DNA of 64,000 nucleotides from Gordonia polyisoprenivorans NBRC 16320 = JCM 10675. Its GTDB lineage: Bacteria > Actinomycetota > Actinomycetes > Mycobacteriales > Mycobacteriaceae. How positions within the stretch are numbered: the stretch's first letter is position 1; every line of letters starts with the position of its first letter. Positions 1 to 8,483 of the stretch are shown here, piece by piece. The notes beneath the pieces were generated by a model, which searched no databases, was not told the DNA's origin, and worked only from the letters and a program-made list of their open reading frames with translations. The stretch is taken from positions 1 to 64,000 of the forward strand of contig NZ_BAEI01000057.1 of assembly GCF_000241325.1 (NCBI RefSeq), given 5' to 3'. The position numbers and the translations under genes were made by a program.

Positions 1-40
1 AAAGGTCCGGAGTAAAACGCGTACGGGGCGGTTTTCTGAC

Positions 41-250
41 CGACGCTCGACCCTTTCCCCGATGGTGCAGCGCTTCCATCACCCGACGCTCGCTCCTTTC
101 CCCCGATGGTCGAGCGCTTCCATCACCCGACGCTCGCTCCCTTCCCCCCGATGGTCGAGCGCTTCCATCACCCGACGCTCGCTCCCTTCCCCCCCGATGG
201 TCGAGCGCTTCCATCACCCGACGCTCGCTCCTTTCCCCCGATGGTCGAGG
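41..250. repeat. Degenerate tandem repeat, five units of 43-46 bp
   Basis: Five consecutive units begin with CGACGCTCG at 41, 84, 128, 173 and 219, and each contains GATGGTCGAG followed by CGCTTCCATCACC (the first has GATGGTGCAG). The first four unit lengths are 43, 44, 45 and 46 bp. The growth comes from the pyrimidine run before GATGG, whose terminal C tract is 4, 5, 6 and then 7 long; the last unit drops back to 5. No promoter, spacer or protein explains it. The last unit runs into the dispersed element at 243-280. Confidence 0.9.
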
Positions 251-280
251 TGCGAGCCGCGTGCGGCGAGCCTCGAGACC
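243..280 (-). repeat. Dispersed intergenic element, copy A
   Basis: GGTCGAGGTGCGAGC at the left end and GCGAGCCTCGAGACC at the right end bracket a short GC-rich centre. The same two ends, often in the opposite orientation, recur at 2089-2129, 17992-18030, 18149-18190 and 18245-18283. It lies between genes and could form an imperfect hairpin. It resembles a small REP/MITE-like element, but no inserting enzyme is identifiable. Confidence 0.7.
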
Positions 281-467
281 CTGGTGAGATGACAAGTATC
301 GCAACCACATCCACTACCCACTCGACGTGATTGACCGCCCAGTCGACGCGCCCGAAAGAAGTTGTCCACAGATTTCTCCGGTCTGGCGATCATCGGACCG
401 GTTTTGTCGGTACCCCTTCGTACACTTGTTCTCATCAAGTCCGATCGCGGGAGGGGAGATTGTTCGG

Positions 468-2048
468 ATGTCGACCACATTGACGTTCACCGACCCGGAA
501 GCCGACGCTGCCGCGATCACAGCCATGTCGCGCGACGAGCTCATCGAGACCGGCCCTGAGCTGTTGCGCCAATCGCGTAAGCATGAGGCCCGGACGGTGC
601 TGGCAGCCGCCGCGCTGGCGGATCGGGTGTATCGGGAGCGTTTGGCGGGCCAGTCCGAGGTCGAGGTATGGGGCTCGGTGATCGAGCACGCCGACAAACT
701 CGCACGCGCCGAAGTGTCATTGCAATTCACGATCTCCCGCAGCAAAGCCGGCAGCTGGATAGCGCTGGCGGACCTCCTCAAAGAACTCCCCCTGATCCGC
801 GCTGCGTATTTGAACGGGGAACTCTCCACCAACCGGGCCTCGATCATGGCGCGCGCCGCCCAGCGTGGCGGGGACATCGACGTGGACACCGACACCGACA
901 CCGTCGATACCGGTGACGAGTCCGAGATGACGTTCGAAGAGATCGTCCTGGACTACGGATCCCGCGCCACCACCGACCCGGTACTGGCGCAGCAGCTCGA
1001 CGCTGCGTTGATTTCAATGAACCCCGACAGTGTCACCGAGGAACGCGAAGACATCGCCGACCTGGTGGGACACGTGACCATCACCACCCCCGATGTTGCC
1101 GGGCACTCCTCTCTGGATGCGGTTGTTCCCGCGCACTACGGGGTATTTCTCACGACGCAGATCAACGCCCTCGTTGACGAACGGACCTGCCGCAAGGACC
1201 CGCGCCGCGTGGGATCGCTGCGGGTGATCGCCCTCGGGGAGATCACCGGAGTGCCCGGAGCCCGGCTCGACTGCGAATGCGGCTTGGAGAGTTGCGCGAA
1301 AGGCGGTGCTGCCCGTGACGAGTCGGCGGAGACACCCGCTGACGCTGCGGATGCACAAGCGTGGGACGACCTGCTCCCCGAACCCGCCGATGCCGATGTG
1401 CCCGAAGTCGAGTTGGTGGAGCCGGTCGTCGAACCCGAGGTCCCCGACCCGATGGATGAGCCGACGCCGGAAGAGGTTCCGGTGGCGTTCGGGCGGGCCC
1501 TGGTCGTACCCGGGGCACCCGTACTGACGGTGTTGAAGGATCCGGACGGGATTCTCGTCCCCCGGTTGCAGGGATACGGGCCGATCGACCCCGACTACGC
1601 GGCCACCCTGTCCGAGGTTGCGAAGACCATCCATTATCCCGAATCCGTGCGCACGGCTGGACCGTTGATCCCACAGATCTCCGACCGCGCACAGGCACCG
1701 CCGGCCGACCCCACCGGACACGGCGGTCACACCGTGCCACCACCTGGGGCATTGACCTATGCACCCAGCGCCACACTGCGCGCTGAGGTGCTCGCCAACG
1801 ACGCCTGGTGCCGATACCCCTACTGCGGAACGCCGTCACACCTGTGCGACCTCGACCACTGGCGACCCTTCAACCACACCGACCCCGAGGCCGGAGGCTG
1901 GACGGTGCTCGGCGACCTGATCCCGCTGTGTCGGGCCGATCATCAGCGCAAACATCTCGCCGAGTGGGTGCCGACGCTCTACACCGATCGGCGGGTGCAG
2001 TGGCGGAGCAAGCGGACTGGGCAGGTGATTGTCACGTATCCGCGGTGA
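468..2048 (+). CDS. DUF222 / HNH endonuclease domain protein (13E12 repeat family)
   Basis: A 526-residue protein of the actinobacterial DUF222-plus-HNH family (M. tuberculosis 13E12 repeat proteins). The N-terminal two thirds is the helical DUF222 region, followed by a Pro/Glu/Asp-rich acidic linker. Residues about 447-495 form a Cys-containing HNH nuclease motif: CRYPYCG, then CDLDHWRPF, then LIPLCRADHQRKH, with the HNH histidines and zinc-type cysteines intact. ATG 468 was chosen because GGGAGGGGAG lies 9 bases upstream; an in-frame start at 327 has no such site. The family is multicopy and associated with repeats, and its biological role is unknown. Repeats flank it on both sides here. 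Confidence 0.88.
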   Translation: MSTTLTFTDPEADAAAITAMSRDELIETGPELLRQSRKHEARTVLAAAALADRVYRERLAGQSEVEVWGSVIEHADKLARAEVSLQFTISRSKAGSWIALADLLKELPLIRAAYLNGELSTNRASIMARAAQRGGDIDVDTDTDTVDTGDESEMTFEEIVLDYGSRATTDPVLAQQLDAALISMNPDSVTEEREDIADLVGHVTITTPDVAGHSSLDAVVPAHYGVFLTTQINALVDERTCRKDPRRVGSLRVIALGEITGVPGARLDCECGLESCAKGGAARDESAETPADAADAQAWDDLLPEPADADVPEVELVEPVVEPEVPDPMDEPTPEEVPVAFGRALVVPGAPVLTVLKDPDGILVPRLQGYGPIDPDYAATLSEVAKTIHYPESVRTAGPLIPQISDRAQAPPADPTGHGGHTVPPPGALTYAPSATLRAEVLANDAWCRYPYCGTPSHLCDLDHWRPFNHTDPEAGGWTVLGDLIPLCRADHQRKHLAEWVPTLYTDRRVQWRSKRTGQVIVTYPR

Positions 2049-2088
2049 CGGGGTTTCGTTGTGGGCTGGAACCAGCTGTGGCTCAACG

Positions 2089-2129
2089 GGTCTCGAGGCT
2101 CCTCGCTGGCGCTCGTCGCACCTCGACCA
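2089..2129 (+). repeat. Dispersed intergenic element, copy B
   Basis: GGTCTCGAGGCTCCTCGC at the left end and GCACCTCGACCA at the right end match the ends of the elements at 243, 17992, 18149 and 18245. It sits just after the stop codon of the HNH gene and leads directly into the short tandem repeat that follows. Confidence 0.7.
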
Positions 2130-2232
2130 CCAGAATAGGACGCCTCGAACACCAAGAAAAGACACCTCGATCACCGGGGAAAGGGACGCCTCGACCGCCG
2201 AGGAAAGGGCCTCGACCACCGAGGGGAAAGGC
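2119..2232. repeat. Short degenerate tandem repeat, about five units of 22-24 bp
   Basis: Units starting at about 2119, 2141, 2163, 2187 and 2210 follow the pattern CRCCTCGAYCACCGRGGAAAGG with drift. They fill the space between the HNH gene and the convergent oxidoreductase gene. The CTCGACCACCG core is also the edge of the dispersed element, so this array may have grown by slippage from one end of it. Confidence 0.75.
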
Positions 2233-2248
2233 ACCTGAGTTGCCCGGG

Positions 2249-3256
2249 CTATGCCCCGACGGTCTCGCGGGCGTAGGCCACCGGAACCACTTGCCCATCG
2301 TGGGTCATCGATTCGATGACGGCTTCGGCGACGATCGCGGCGCGTAGGCCGTCCTCGGCGGTTGCCAGGCGCGGGGCTCGGCCGGTTTCCAGGGCGCGGA
2401 CCCATTCGCAGAGTTGCTCGCGGTAGGCGTCGGCGTAGCGCGGACGCCAGTCAGCGGGGTAGGCGAGCGATCGGGCGCGCCCACGGTCGGTGACCACGGT
2501 GGAGGGCAAGGTCAGCGCGGCAACACCCTCCTCCCCGACCACCTCGCACCGGGTGTCGTATCCGTACTGCGCGTTGAGGAACACCTCCACGGTGATGAGT
2601 ACGTCGGATTCGGTGCGCATCACCAGGATCTGCGGATCGATGCGACGACCGGCGTGCCGCGAGGAGCGTCCGGCGTGCCAACTCACCTCGGCGATCGGCG
2701 AACCGATCAGCCATGGCATCACATCGAGTTCGTGGATGGCCGAGTTGGTCACCGTCGACGCCGAATCGCCGTCGGGATGGGCCTCGACCGTACGGCTCAC
2801 ACAATGTGCGACGAGCACCTCGCCGAGTTCGCCCGAGGTGACGCTGCGTCGCAGGTCCACATACGAGGGGTCGAATCTGCGCATGAATCCGACGCTGATC
2901 AGGGAACGGCCACTGCGCTTCTCGGCCGCGCACACCGAGCGTGACTCGGCGACCGTCGGCGCGAGCGGCTTCTCACACAGCACCGGCTTGCCCGCATCGA
3001 TCACCGCGAGGGTCAGCGCAGCGTGGGTCGAATCGTGCGAGGCGATGATGACGGCGTCGACGTCGTCGGCGGCGATCAGAGCCTGCGCGTCGTCCACCAC
3101 GCGGGCGGAACGCAACTGCGCAGCAACCGTATTCGCCGACGCAGCATTGACATCGGCGATCGCGGTCACCTCCGCGCCGTTGACGTAACGATCGAGGGTG
3201 TGTGCGTGATCGGCGCCCATCACGCCGACGCCGATGATGCCGATACGGATGGTCAT
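2249..3256 (-). CDS. Gfo/Idh/MocA-family oxidoreductase, inositol 2-dehydrogenase-like
   Basis: A 335-residue NAD(P)-dependent dehydrogenase. The N-terminal Rossmann fold starts with GIIGVGVMGADHA; the catalytic EKP lysine motif is in CEKPLAPT near residue 95, and the second-domain motif AIHELDVMPWL supplies the catalytic Asp/His pair. It is close in layout to IolG at 14307 and probably oxidises an inositol isomer or related polyol. Its ATG overlaps the stop codon of the upstream oxidoreductase (ATGA at 3253-3256), so it is the last gene of a three-gene leftward operon with the 3253 and 4327 genes. The exact substrate cannot be read from sequence. Confidence 0.85.
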   Translation of the reverse strand: MTIRIGIIGVGVMGADHAHTLDRYVNGAEVTAIADVNAASANTVAAQLRSARVVDDAQALIAADDVDAVIIASHDSTHAALTLAVIDAGKPVLCEKPLAPTVAESRSVCAAEKRSGRSLISVGFMRRFDPSYVDLRRSVTSGELGEVLVAHCVSRTVEAHPDGDSASTVTNSAIHELDVMPWLIGSPIAEVSWHAGRSSRHAGRRIDPQILVMRTESDVLITVEVFLNAQYGYDTRCEVVGEEGVAALTLPSTVVTDRGRARSLAYPADWRPRYADAYREQLCEWVRALETGRAPRLATAEDGLRAAIVAEAVIESMTHDGQVVPVAYARETVGA

Positions 3257-4287
3257 GGGTGCTGCTCCCCGGGGAAAACGATGTCGAGACGTGCGCGGAT
3301 GGCGTCCATGGTGGTCAGGGTCGAGATCACGTCGTCGAGCGGGTGGATGGTGGATTCGCGGTTGCCCGAGACGATCTCACGGGCGGCGTCGGCCGCCGAG
3401 TAGTGCAGCCCGTCCTCATGGCCGCCGTGTTCCTCGTCGTGTCGCAGTACACCGCCGTCGCGCAGACGCACCTCGAACGGTCCCGGCTGATAGAAGGGCC
3501 CGGGAATCCGCACCTGTCCATCGACTCCGCAGATCGCCGCCGATGTCGGGGTGTCGGAGAGGATGGTGGTGTTGAGCACCGCCTGCGCACCGTCGACGTT
3601 GCCGAGCACCGCCGAGATCTGGCCGTTGAGTTCGGCATTCGCCGGGGTACCGAGGGCGGCGATGTCGGTGGGGGCGCCGAGGACCCAGTGCGCGAAGGCC
3701 ACCGGGTAGGAGCCGAGATCGAGCATCGGACCGCCGGCCAGGGCCGGATCGTAGATGCGGTGATCGGTGGTGAAGTACTCGCCGTGGTCGGCCATCACCG
3801 TGCGGATCTCACCGAGCATCCCGGAGTCGAGTACCTGCCGCAGGACATCGAACTTGGGCAGGAATCGCGACCACATCGCCTCACCGGCGAACAACCCTGT
3901 TCGCGTGGACTTCTCGGCGATCTCACGCGCCTGCTCGGCGTTGATGCCCAGCGGTTTCTCCACCAAGACGTGCTTTCCGGCGTCCAACGCGGCGAGTGCG
4001 CCGGGCCGGTGCTCGGTGTGCGGGGTGCACACGTAGACGATGTCGACCGACGGGTCGGCGAGCAGCGACTCGTACGACCCGTGATGAGCGGCGATCCCGA
4101 AGCTCCGCGCGAACTCCTCGGCGCGGCCGGCCGATCGCGAACCGACGGCAACGACCTCTTGGGAGGTGTGTTTCTGCAACGCCGCAACGAACCTCGAGGC
4201 GATCCACCCGGGGCCGAGGATGCCCCAGCGCATGGCGGGTGCCGACCGGGGGTCGGGGGTACGGGCAGCGGGAAGATGCACGGGCAC
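3253..4287 (-). CDS. Gfo/Idh/MocA-family oxidoreductase
   Basis: An NAD(P)-dependent dehydrogenase of about 344 residues with Rossmann motif WGILGPGWIASRF, cofactor and catalytic motif VEKPLGIN, and a C-terminal Gfo/Idh fold containing GGPMLDLGSYP. This GGxxxDxGxY pattern is typical of the dihydrodiol/glucose-fructose oxidoreductase branch rather than of IolG, so its sugar substrate is probably different. GTG 4287 was chosen because GGAAAGGA lies 5 bases upstream; TTG 4305 is also in frame but lacks a ribosome binding site. It overlaps the downstream gene by four bases and follows the LacI-like fusion gene by 39 bases. Confidence 0.82.
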   Translation of the reverse strand: MPVHLPAARTPDPRSAPAMRWGILGPGWIASRFVAALQKHTSQEVVAVGSRSAGRAEEFARSFGIAAHHGSYESLLADPSVDIVYVCTPHTEHRPGALAALDAGKHVLVEKPLGINAEQAREIAEKSTRTGLFAGEAMWSRFLPKFDVLRQVLDSGMLGEIRTVMADHGEYFTTDHRIYDPALAGGPMLDLGSYPVAFAHWVLGAPTDIAALGTPANAELNGQISAVLGNVDGAQAVLNTTILSDTPTSAAICGVDGQVRIPGPFYQPGPFEVRLRDGGVLRHDEEHGGHEDGLHYSAADAAREIVSGNRESTIHPLDDVISTLTTMDAIRARLDIVFPGEQHP

Positions 4288-4326
4288 AGGTGTCCTTTCC
4301 GACAACGATGCGAGAAGTGTTGGGAA

Positions 4327-5565
4327 TCAGCCGATCCGGTAGACGTGTTTGCCGACCTCACGGGCCTTGCGGGCCCAGTCGTCGCCGAGATCGCCTGGCA
4401 GTGCCACGAGTACGGCGTCGATGTCGGGATCCTCGAGCAGATCCTCATACAGTCCGTAGCTGGCCATGATTCCGAGCCGATCGGCAATGCGCCACGCCGT
4501 CAACGTCGATGCGCTGGCAACGACCTCGATGGACCCGGTCAGCAGCCCCGGGGTACCCAGCGCCCGCTGCACCTCATCGCCGAGGTCGTCGAGCATCAGT
4601 CCCCACCGGCGCCGGGCCGGAACGTCGGGGCGCTCCGGGGTGGGTGCCACCGCGATCTCCTTGACCGCGGCCGTCGTCGACCGGACCACCAGTTGCGGTT
4701 CCAGGGCCACCTCGCCATGGAATCCGCAAGCAGCAGAAGCCACCTCGACACCGGCCAGGATGCGGCCGAGGGCCTCGATCGCGGCGTCGGCGAGACCAGG
4801 CACGTCCTGACGGACCGTCGTCAACTCCACGCCCTCGACACCGGCGAGATGTCCGTCGTCGTAGCCCACCACCGACATCTCGGCCGGGATCTCCACCCCC
4901 TGCGCGCGCATGACGTCGATGAAACCGAACGCCATCCGATCGTTGGCGAGGAAGACCGCGGTCGGCCGTGGCAGTCGTTCCAGGATCTCGTGGGCCACCC
5001 GGGCCCCGGCCTCTTCGGTGTAGTCGCCGCGCAGGATCTGGCAATGCTGCTGCAGTCCGGCCGCGGTCATTGCACCGATGTAGCCGCGCTGCCGCTCCGC
5101 GGCGCAGGGGTGGTCGCCGCCGCCGATGTGGACGATCGCGTTGTGCCCCAGATCGATCAGGTGCTGCACCGCCAGATGGGCGCCCTGCCATTCGTCGGTG
5201 CCGACGGTCACGCGGCCCAACCCGGGGACACGCTCGCCGATGACCACCGAGGCCGCCGGGAGGTCGAGATCGTCGTCATGGGTGGCGCCGATGACGATGA
5301 TGCCGTCGCAGCCCATGCCGACCAGATCGGTGACGGCGCGTCGGCGGGTCCGTGCACGCCCGTGCCCGCTCAGCGCGAGGCGATACGACGACTGTCCGGG
5401 CGTGACCGCACGCCGGTCGGCCGCGGCATAGAGCGCGTCGACGAGGTCGGCCTCGAACGGGTTGGAGGCGTCGAACACGACGCCGACCAGCGCACACCCG
5501 ACTGCTGCATCGACCGACCGGTCTGGCGTCGTACTCGACGACGGCGACTCCACGCTGCTGGTCAT
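4327..5565 (-). CDS. HTH-less LacI-type sugar-binding domain fused to a truncated Gfo/Idh Rossmann domain
   Basis: A 412-residue protein with unusual architecture. Residues about 20-290 match the LacI/ribose-binding-protein sensor fold (ALVGVVFDASNPFEADLVDAL, GYDDGHLAGVEGVELTTVRQD), but no helix-turn-helix precedes it; the in-frame sequence upstream of ATG 5565 has none either. Residues about 310-412 resemble the first domain of Gfo/Idh/MocA dehydrogenases, including YEDLLEDPDIDAVLVALP and AREVGKHVY. The protein stops exactly where the EKP catalytic motif would follow. ATG 5565 has GAGGATC upstream. It heads an operon with two complete oxidoreductases, and its promoter carries the TGTCCGGACA operator. 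It may be a ligand-sensing co-regulator or chaperone; the function is inferred only. Confidence 0.75.
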   Translation of the reverse strand: MTSSVESPSSSTTPDRSVDAAVGCALVGVVFDASNPFEADLVDALYAAADRRAVTPGQSSYRLALSGHGRARTRRRAVTDLVGMGCDGIIVIGATHDDDLDLPAASVVIGERVPGLGRVTVGTDEWQGAHLAVQHLIDLGHNAIVHIGGGDHPCAAERQRGYIGAMTAAGLQQHCQILRGDYTEEAGARVAHEILERLPRPTAVFLANDRMAFGFIDVMRAQGVEIPAEMSVVGYDDGHLAGVEGVELTTVRQDVPGLADAAIEALGRILAGVEVASAACGFHGEVALEPQLVVRSTTAAVKEIAVAPTPERPDVPARRRWGLMLDDLGDEVQRALGTPGLLTGSIEVVASASTLTAWRIADRLGIMASYGLYEDLLEDPDIDAVLVALPGDLGDDWARKAREVGKHVYRIG

Positions 5566-5635
5566 GGGGTGATCCTCTGGTTGGGGGCGAACGAATCGGC
5601 CGACAAGCCGCACCGGCGTCGTTGATTCACTGTCG

Positions 5636-5679
5636 ATGTAAGTCGGATCACACCCAAAAGTCAATACTTTGTCCGGACA
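5636..5679 (-). promoter_or_regulatory. Promoter with TGTCCGGACA operator for the 5565 leftward operon
   Basis: The perfect palindrome TGTCCGGACA lies at 5670-5679. Read leftwards it is followed by AAAGTA and then TTGACT (5664-5659), a good -35 box, with a TACATC-like -10 18 bases further on. The same order, TGTCMGGACA-AAAGT-TTGACW, occurs at 8395-8415 in front of iolC. The operator would sit just upstream of the -35 box. Confidence 0.65.
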
Positions 5680-5689
5680 TACTGAGAAA

Positions 5690-7090
5690 TCAGCGAGTGC
5701 CGAGTGCGTGCGCACCCACCCGCGAGGGCAGTGCACTCGCGCCGACCGCGCAGACCACCATCACGACGGCCAGAATCACGAAGACCGCGGAATACGCCCC
5801 GGCCGGGAGCACCGCTGCCGTCGTGCCGAGCAGTGCGATCGCCATCGACGCGAGCGCAACACCGAAGGCATTGCCCAGTTCCTGCACGGCAGCGTGTAGG
5901 GCATTTGCGTCACCGAGTCGTCCGTCGCCCACGTCGGCGAAGGCGAGCGTGTTGTACGCGGAGAAACCGATCGACCGCAGCATTCCGGACACCACCAGCA
6001 CGAACGCCAGCAGCCACGCCGGCGTCGCTGCACCGACCGCGGCCAACGCCACGAACGTCACCACCGACGCCGCCGACACCACCAGGAGAACGCGGCGGAT
6101 TCCCCAGCGGCGCATCAATGGTGTGGTCAGGGGTTTGATGACGACGTTGCCGGCGAAGAGCGCGGTCACCATCGCGCCGGCCGTCACCGGCGACCAGCCG
6201 AAGTGCACCTGCAGCATCAGCGGCACCACGAAGGGCACCGCGCTGATCGCAAGCCGGTACGCCGTGCCGTATCCGATCACCGAGGCGAAGGAATGTATGC
6301 GCAGCACAGCGAGATTCAGCAACGGATCGCGCGCCGAACGCAGATGTACGACGGTGCCGACGCCGACGACAATGGCCACCACCAGCCCTGCCACGACGAT
6401 CACCCAGCGCACCGGCGTCGCGGAGAGCACCTCCGCCACGGTCATCGCCGCACCGACCGCCACCATCGTGCCCAACGCCCCGACCACATCGAGCCGACGA
6501 ATCGGCCGCCCAACGTCGGGTCGCAGAATACGCAGTGCGGCAACGACTCCGATGATGCCGATCGGAATGTTGAGGAGGAAGATGACCTGCCAGGAGGCGT
6601 GCTCGACGATCAGCCCGCCCAGCAGCGGTGCCACCACCGGCGCAACGAGCGCAGGCCAGGTCAGGTAGGCGATCGCCCGCGCCACATGCCCCACCGACAC
6701 CGCCCGCAGAACCGCGAGCCGCCCGATCGGCACCATCATCGCCCCACCGGCCGCCTGGACCACCCGCATCCCGATCAGCACCGGAAGTGACGGCGCCAGA
6801 GCACATCCCACCGACGCGAGGGTGAACACCACCAGTGCGAGCACGAACACCCGGCGCACACCGAAGCGCTCGGCGATCCAACTGCTCAACGGGATGAGCA
6901 CCGCCAACGTGATCAGGTAGGCGGTGACCACCCCGGCCGCATCGAGCGCCCCCACGCCGAAGCCCGCGGCAATGGACGGCAGGGCCGTGACGACGATGGT
7001 GGCATCGAGGATCTCCATGAACATCGCGCCCGCACCGAGCAGTGCCAACGCGCGCGGAAAATCCCCACTCGGCTGCGGTGGTGAGGTCAC
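5690..7090 (-). CDS. MFS transporter, DHA2 (EmrB/QacA-like) family
   Basis: A proton-coupled membrane exporter of 466 residues. It opens with a hydrophobic segment containing the family motif LDATIVVTALPSIA, followed by alternating hydrophobic helices, loop motif ERFGVRR, the antiporter-type segment around GALLGG-like residues, and about 12-14 predicted transmembrane segments in all. GTG 7090 was chosen because it overlaps the TGA of the upstream oxidoreductase (GTGA); ATG 7132 would require a 46-base overlap. Co-transcription with an inositol-type dehydrogenase and the operator at 8395 suggest that it moves a sugar, polyol or overflow product, not necessarily a drug. Confidence 0.8.
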   Translation of the reverse strand: MTSPPQPSGDFPRALALLGAGAMFMEILDATIVVTALPSIAAGFGVGALDAAGVVTAYLITLAVLIPLSSWIAERFGVRRVFVLALVVFTLASVGCALAPSLPVLIGMRVVQAAGGAMMVPIGRLAVLRAVSVGHVARAIAYLTWPALVAPVVAPLLGGLIVEHASWQVIFLLNIPIGIIGVVAALRILRPDVGRPIRRLDVVGALGTMVAVGAAMTVAEVLSATPVRWVIVVAGLVVAIVVGVGTVVHLRSARDPLLNLAVLRIHSFASVIGYGTAYRLAISAVPFVVPLMLQVHFGWSPVTAGAMVTALFAGNVVIKPLTTPLMRRWGIRRVLLVVSAASVVTFVALAAVGAATPAWLLAFVLVVSGMLRSIGFSAYNTLAFADVGDGRLGDANALHAAVQELGNAFGVALASMAIALLGTTAAVLPAGAYSAVFVILAVVMVVCAVGASALPSRVGAHALGTR

Positions 7091-8313
7091 GAGGCGCTCG
7101 AGACCGCCTCCACCGGTGCGGGCGAGACCCATCGCCCCTCGCGCACCGAGGCCGTCATGGCGTCGAGCGCCTCGGCGGCACGCACCGCGTCGTCGATGGT
7201 GGCACCCGGCCCCACCTGGGCGAGTGCGTCGGGGCCGGCGATGGCCGCGGCGAATCGGGCGGCCTCGATCACCTTGAGATCGTCGTAACCCATGGCGTTG
7301 GCCGAGCCCGGCTGGAAGGCGCCGTACTGTCCGTGGCCGGGGCCCACGAACAGCGTCGACACCGACAGATCCTGGATCACCCGGGACGCGCCGCTGCGCC
7401 CGATCTCGAGTTCACCCATGCGGCGATAGTCCCACCGCACGATTCCGGTGGTGCCGTGGATCTCGAATCCGTACGAATTCTGCTCGCCCACCGACACCCG
7501 ACTCGCCTCCAGGACGCACCGCGCGCCCGAGGTCATCCGCAACTGCGCCGACAGGTAATCCTCGTTCTCCACCGGCCCGCGCACACCCCCGGTGGCCAGC
7601 TGGTGGCCCGACGTCGCGCCGGTCGGCTCGGGCCGGGTGTCGATGAAGATCGCGGTGTCGGCGATGAGTGAGTCGATACCGCCGAGGAGATACCAGACGA
7701 GGTCGACGCCGTGCGAGGCGAGATCACCGAGGACCCCGTTGCCGCCGCGTTCACGCTGAAAGCGCCAGCTCAGCGCGCCGTCGGGATGGGCGGCGTAATC
7801 GCTGAAGAACCGGAAACGCGCGTGGGTGACCTCGCCGATCTCCCCGGCTGCCACGATCTCCCGTGCCAACGCGACCGCGGGAGCGTTGCGATAGTTGAAC
7901 CCGACCGCGGTGCTCACCCCGGCCCGGTGCGCCGCGTCGGCGACGGCACGGGCGTCGGCCGACGACAGCCCGACTGGCTTCTCGATCCATAGGTGCTTGC
8001 CGGACTCGACCACCGCACAACCGATTTCGCGGTGCAGAAAGTTCGGTGCGGTCACACTCACCCCGGCGATCGCGGGATCGGCCACGAGGTCGCGCCAGTC
8101 GGTGACGCCACGTGCGTCGAACTGTTGCCCCGCCGCGTCGGCCCGCCCGGGCACGTCGTCGGCGATGGCCACCAACCGGGGTGCCGGGCGCAGCTGCGGA
8201 TAGTGGTGCGCCACTCGGGCGTACGCCTGCGCGTGGGCTCGGCCCATCCAGCCGAAACCGATGATCCCCACCGGCAATTCGGCGGAGGACCCGGACACTG
8301 CACTCGTCGTCAT
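7087..8313 (-). CDS. Gfo/Idh/MocA-family oxidoreductase, polyol/inositol dehydrogenase-like
   Basis: A 408-residue NAD(P)-dependent dehydrogenase, longer than IolG. Rossmann motif GIIGFGWMGRAHAQAY, catalytic motif IEKPVGLSS, and GVLGDLASHGVDLVWYLLG carrying the catalytic Asp/His. ATG 8313 follows AGGAAGGGATTCCC, a good ribosome binding site. It is divergent from iolC across 170 bases containing the shared operator, so both are probably induced together by inositol. The next gene starts within its stop codon. A role on an inositol stereoisomer or glucoside is plausible; the substrate is not determinable. Confidence 0.83.
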   Translation of the reverse strand: MTTSAVSGSSAELPVGIIGFGWMGRAHAQAYARVAHHYPQLRPAPRLVAIADDVPGRADAAGQQFDARGVTDWRDLVADPAIAGVSVTAPNFLHREIGCAVVESGKHLWIEKPVGLSSADARAVADAAHRAGVSTAVGFNYRNAPAVALAREIVAAGEIGEVTHARFRFFSDYAAHPDGALSWRFQRERGGNGVLGDLASHGVDLVWYLLGGIDSLIADTAIFIDTRPEPTGATSGHQLATGGVRGPVENEDYLSAQLRMTSGARCVLEASRVSVGEQNSYGFEIHGTTGIVRWDYRRMGELEIGRSGASRVIQDLSVSTLFVGPGHGQYGAFQPGSANAMGYDDLKVIEAARFAAAIAGPDALAQVGPGATIDDAVRAAEALDAMTASVREGRWVSPAPVEAVSSAS

Positions 8314-8394
8314 GGGAATCCCTTCCTGGTTGCTGCATTCGGCACCGCACTCGTGGCGGCTGTGATCCGCGCCACCCACTATGCCAGGTAAGAA

Positions 8395-8415
8395 TGTCAG
8401 GACAAAGTCTTGACA
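8395..8415 (+). promoter_or_regulatory. TGTCAGGACA operator and -35 box of the iolC operon
   Basis: TGTCAGGACA (8395-8404) is followed by AAGTC and TTGACA (8410-8415), a consensus -35 box. A weak CACAGT at 8434-8439 could be the -10. The spacing and neighbouring bases match the site at 5659-5679 read on the other strand. It lies between iolC and the divergent 8313 oxidoreductase, so one repressor could control both. Confidence 0.68.
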
Positions 8416-8483
8416 TTGCTCTGTGGTGTGCCGCACAGTGGAGGAGCGAACACCGCGAACGACTTACGAGCAGGGAGCAGTCC

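Noticed and set aside
41-250. Possible CRISPR array
   Set aside because: The whole unit repeats with only a C-tract change. There are no unique spacers and no cas genes.
62-292. Short repeated open frames in the left-edge repeat
   Set aside because: Unit lengths change by one base, so each frame breaks, and there is no ribosome binding site or family match.
362-370. TTGTCCACA, the actinobacterial DnaA-box consensus
   Set aside because: It is a single site with no second box, AT-rich unwinding region or dnaA/dnaN gene nearby, so an origin is not supported.
3259-5625. Long open frame antisense to the oxidoreductase and LacI-like fusion genes
   Set aside because: It is the GC-driven shadow of well-supported genes on the other strand. 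It crosses three gene boundaries and has no family features.
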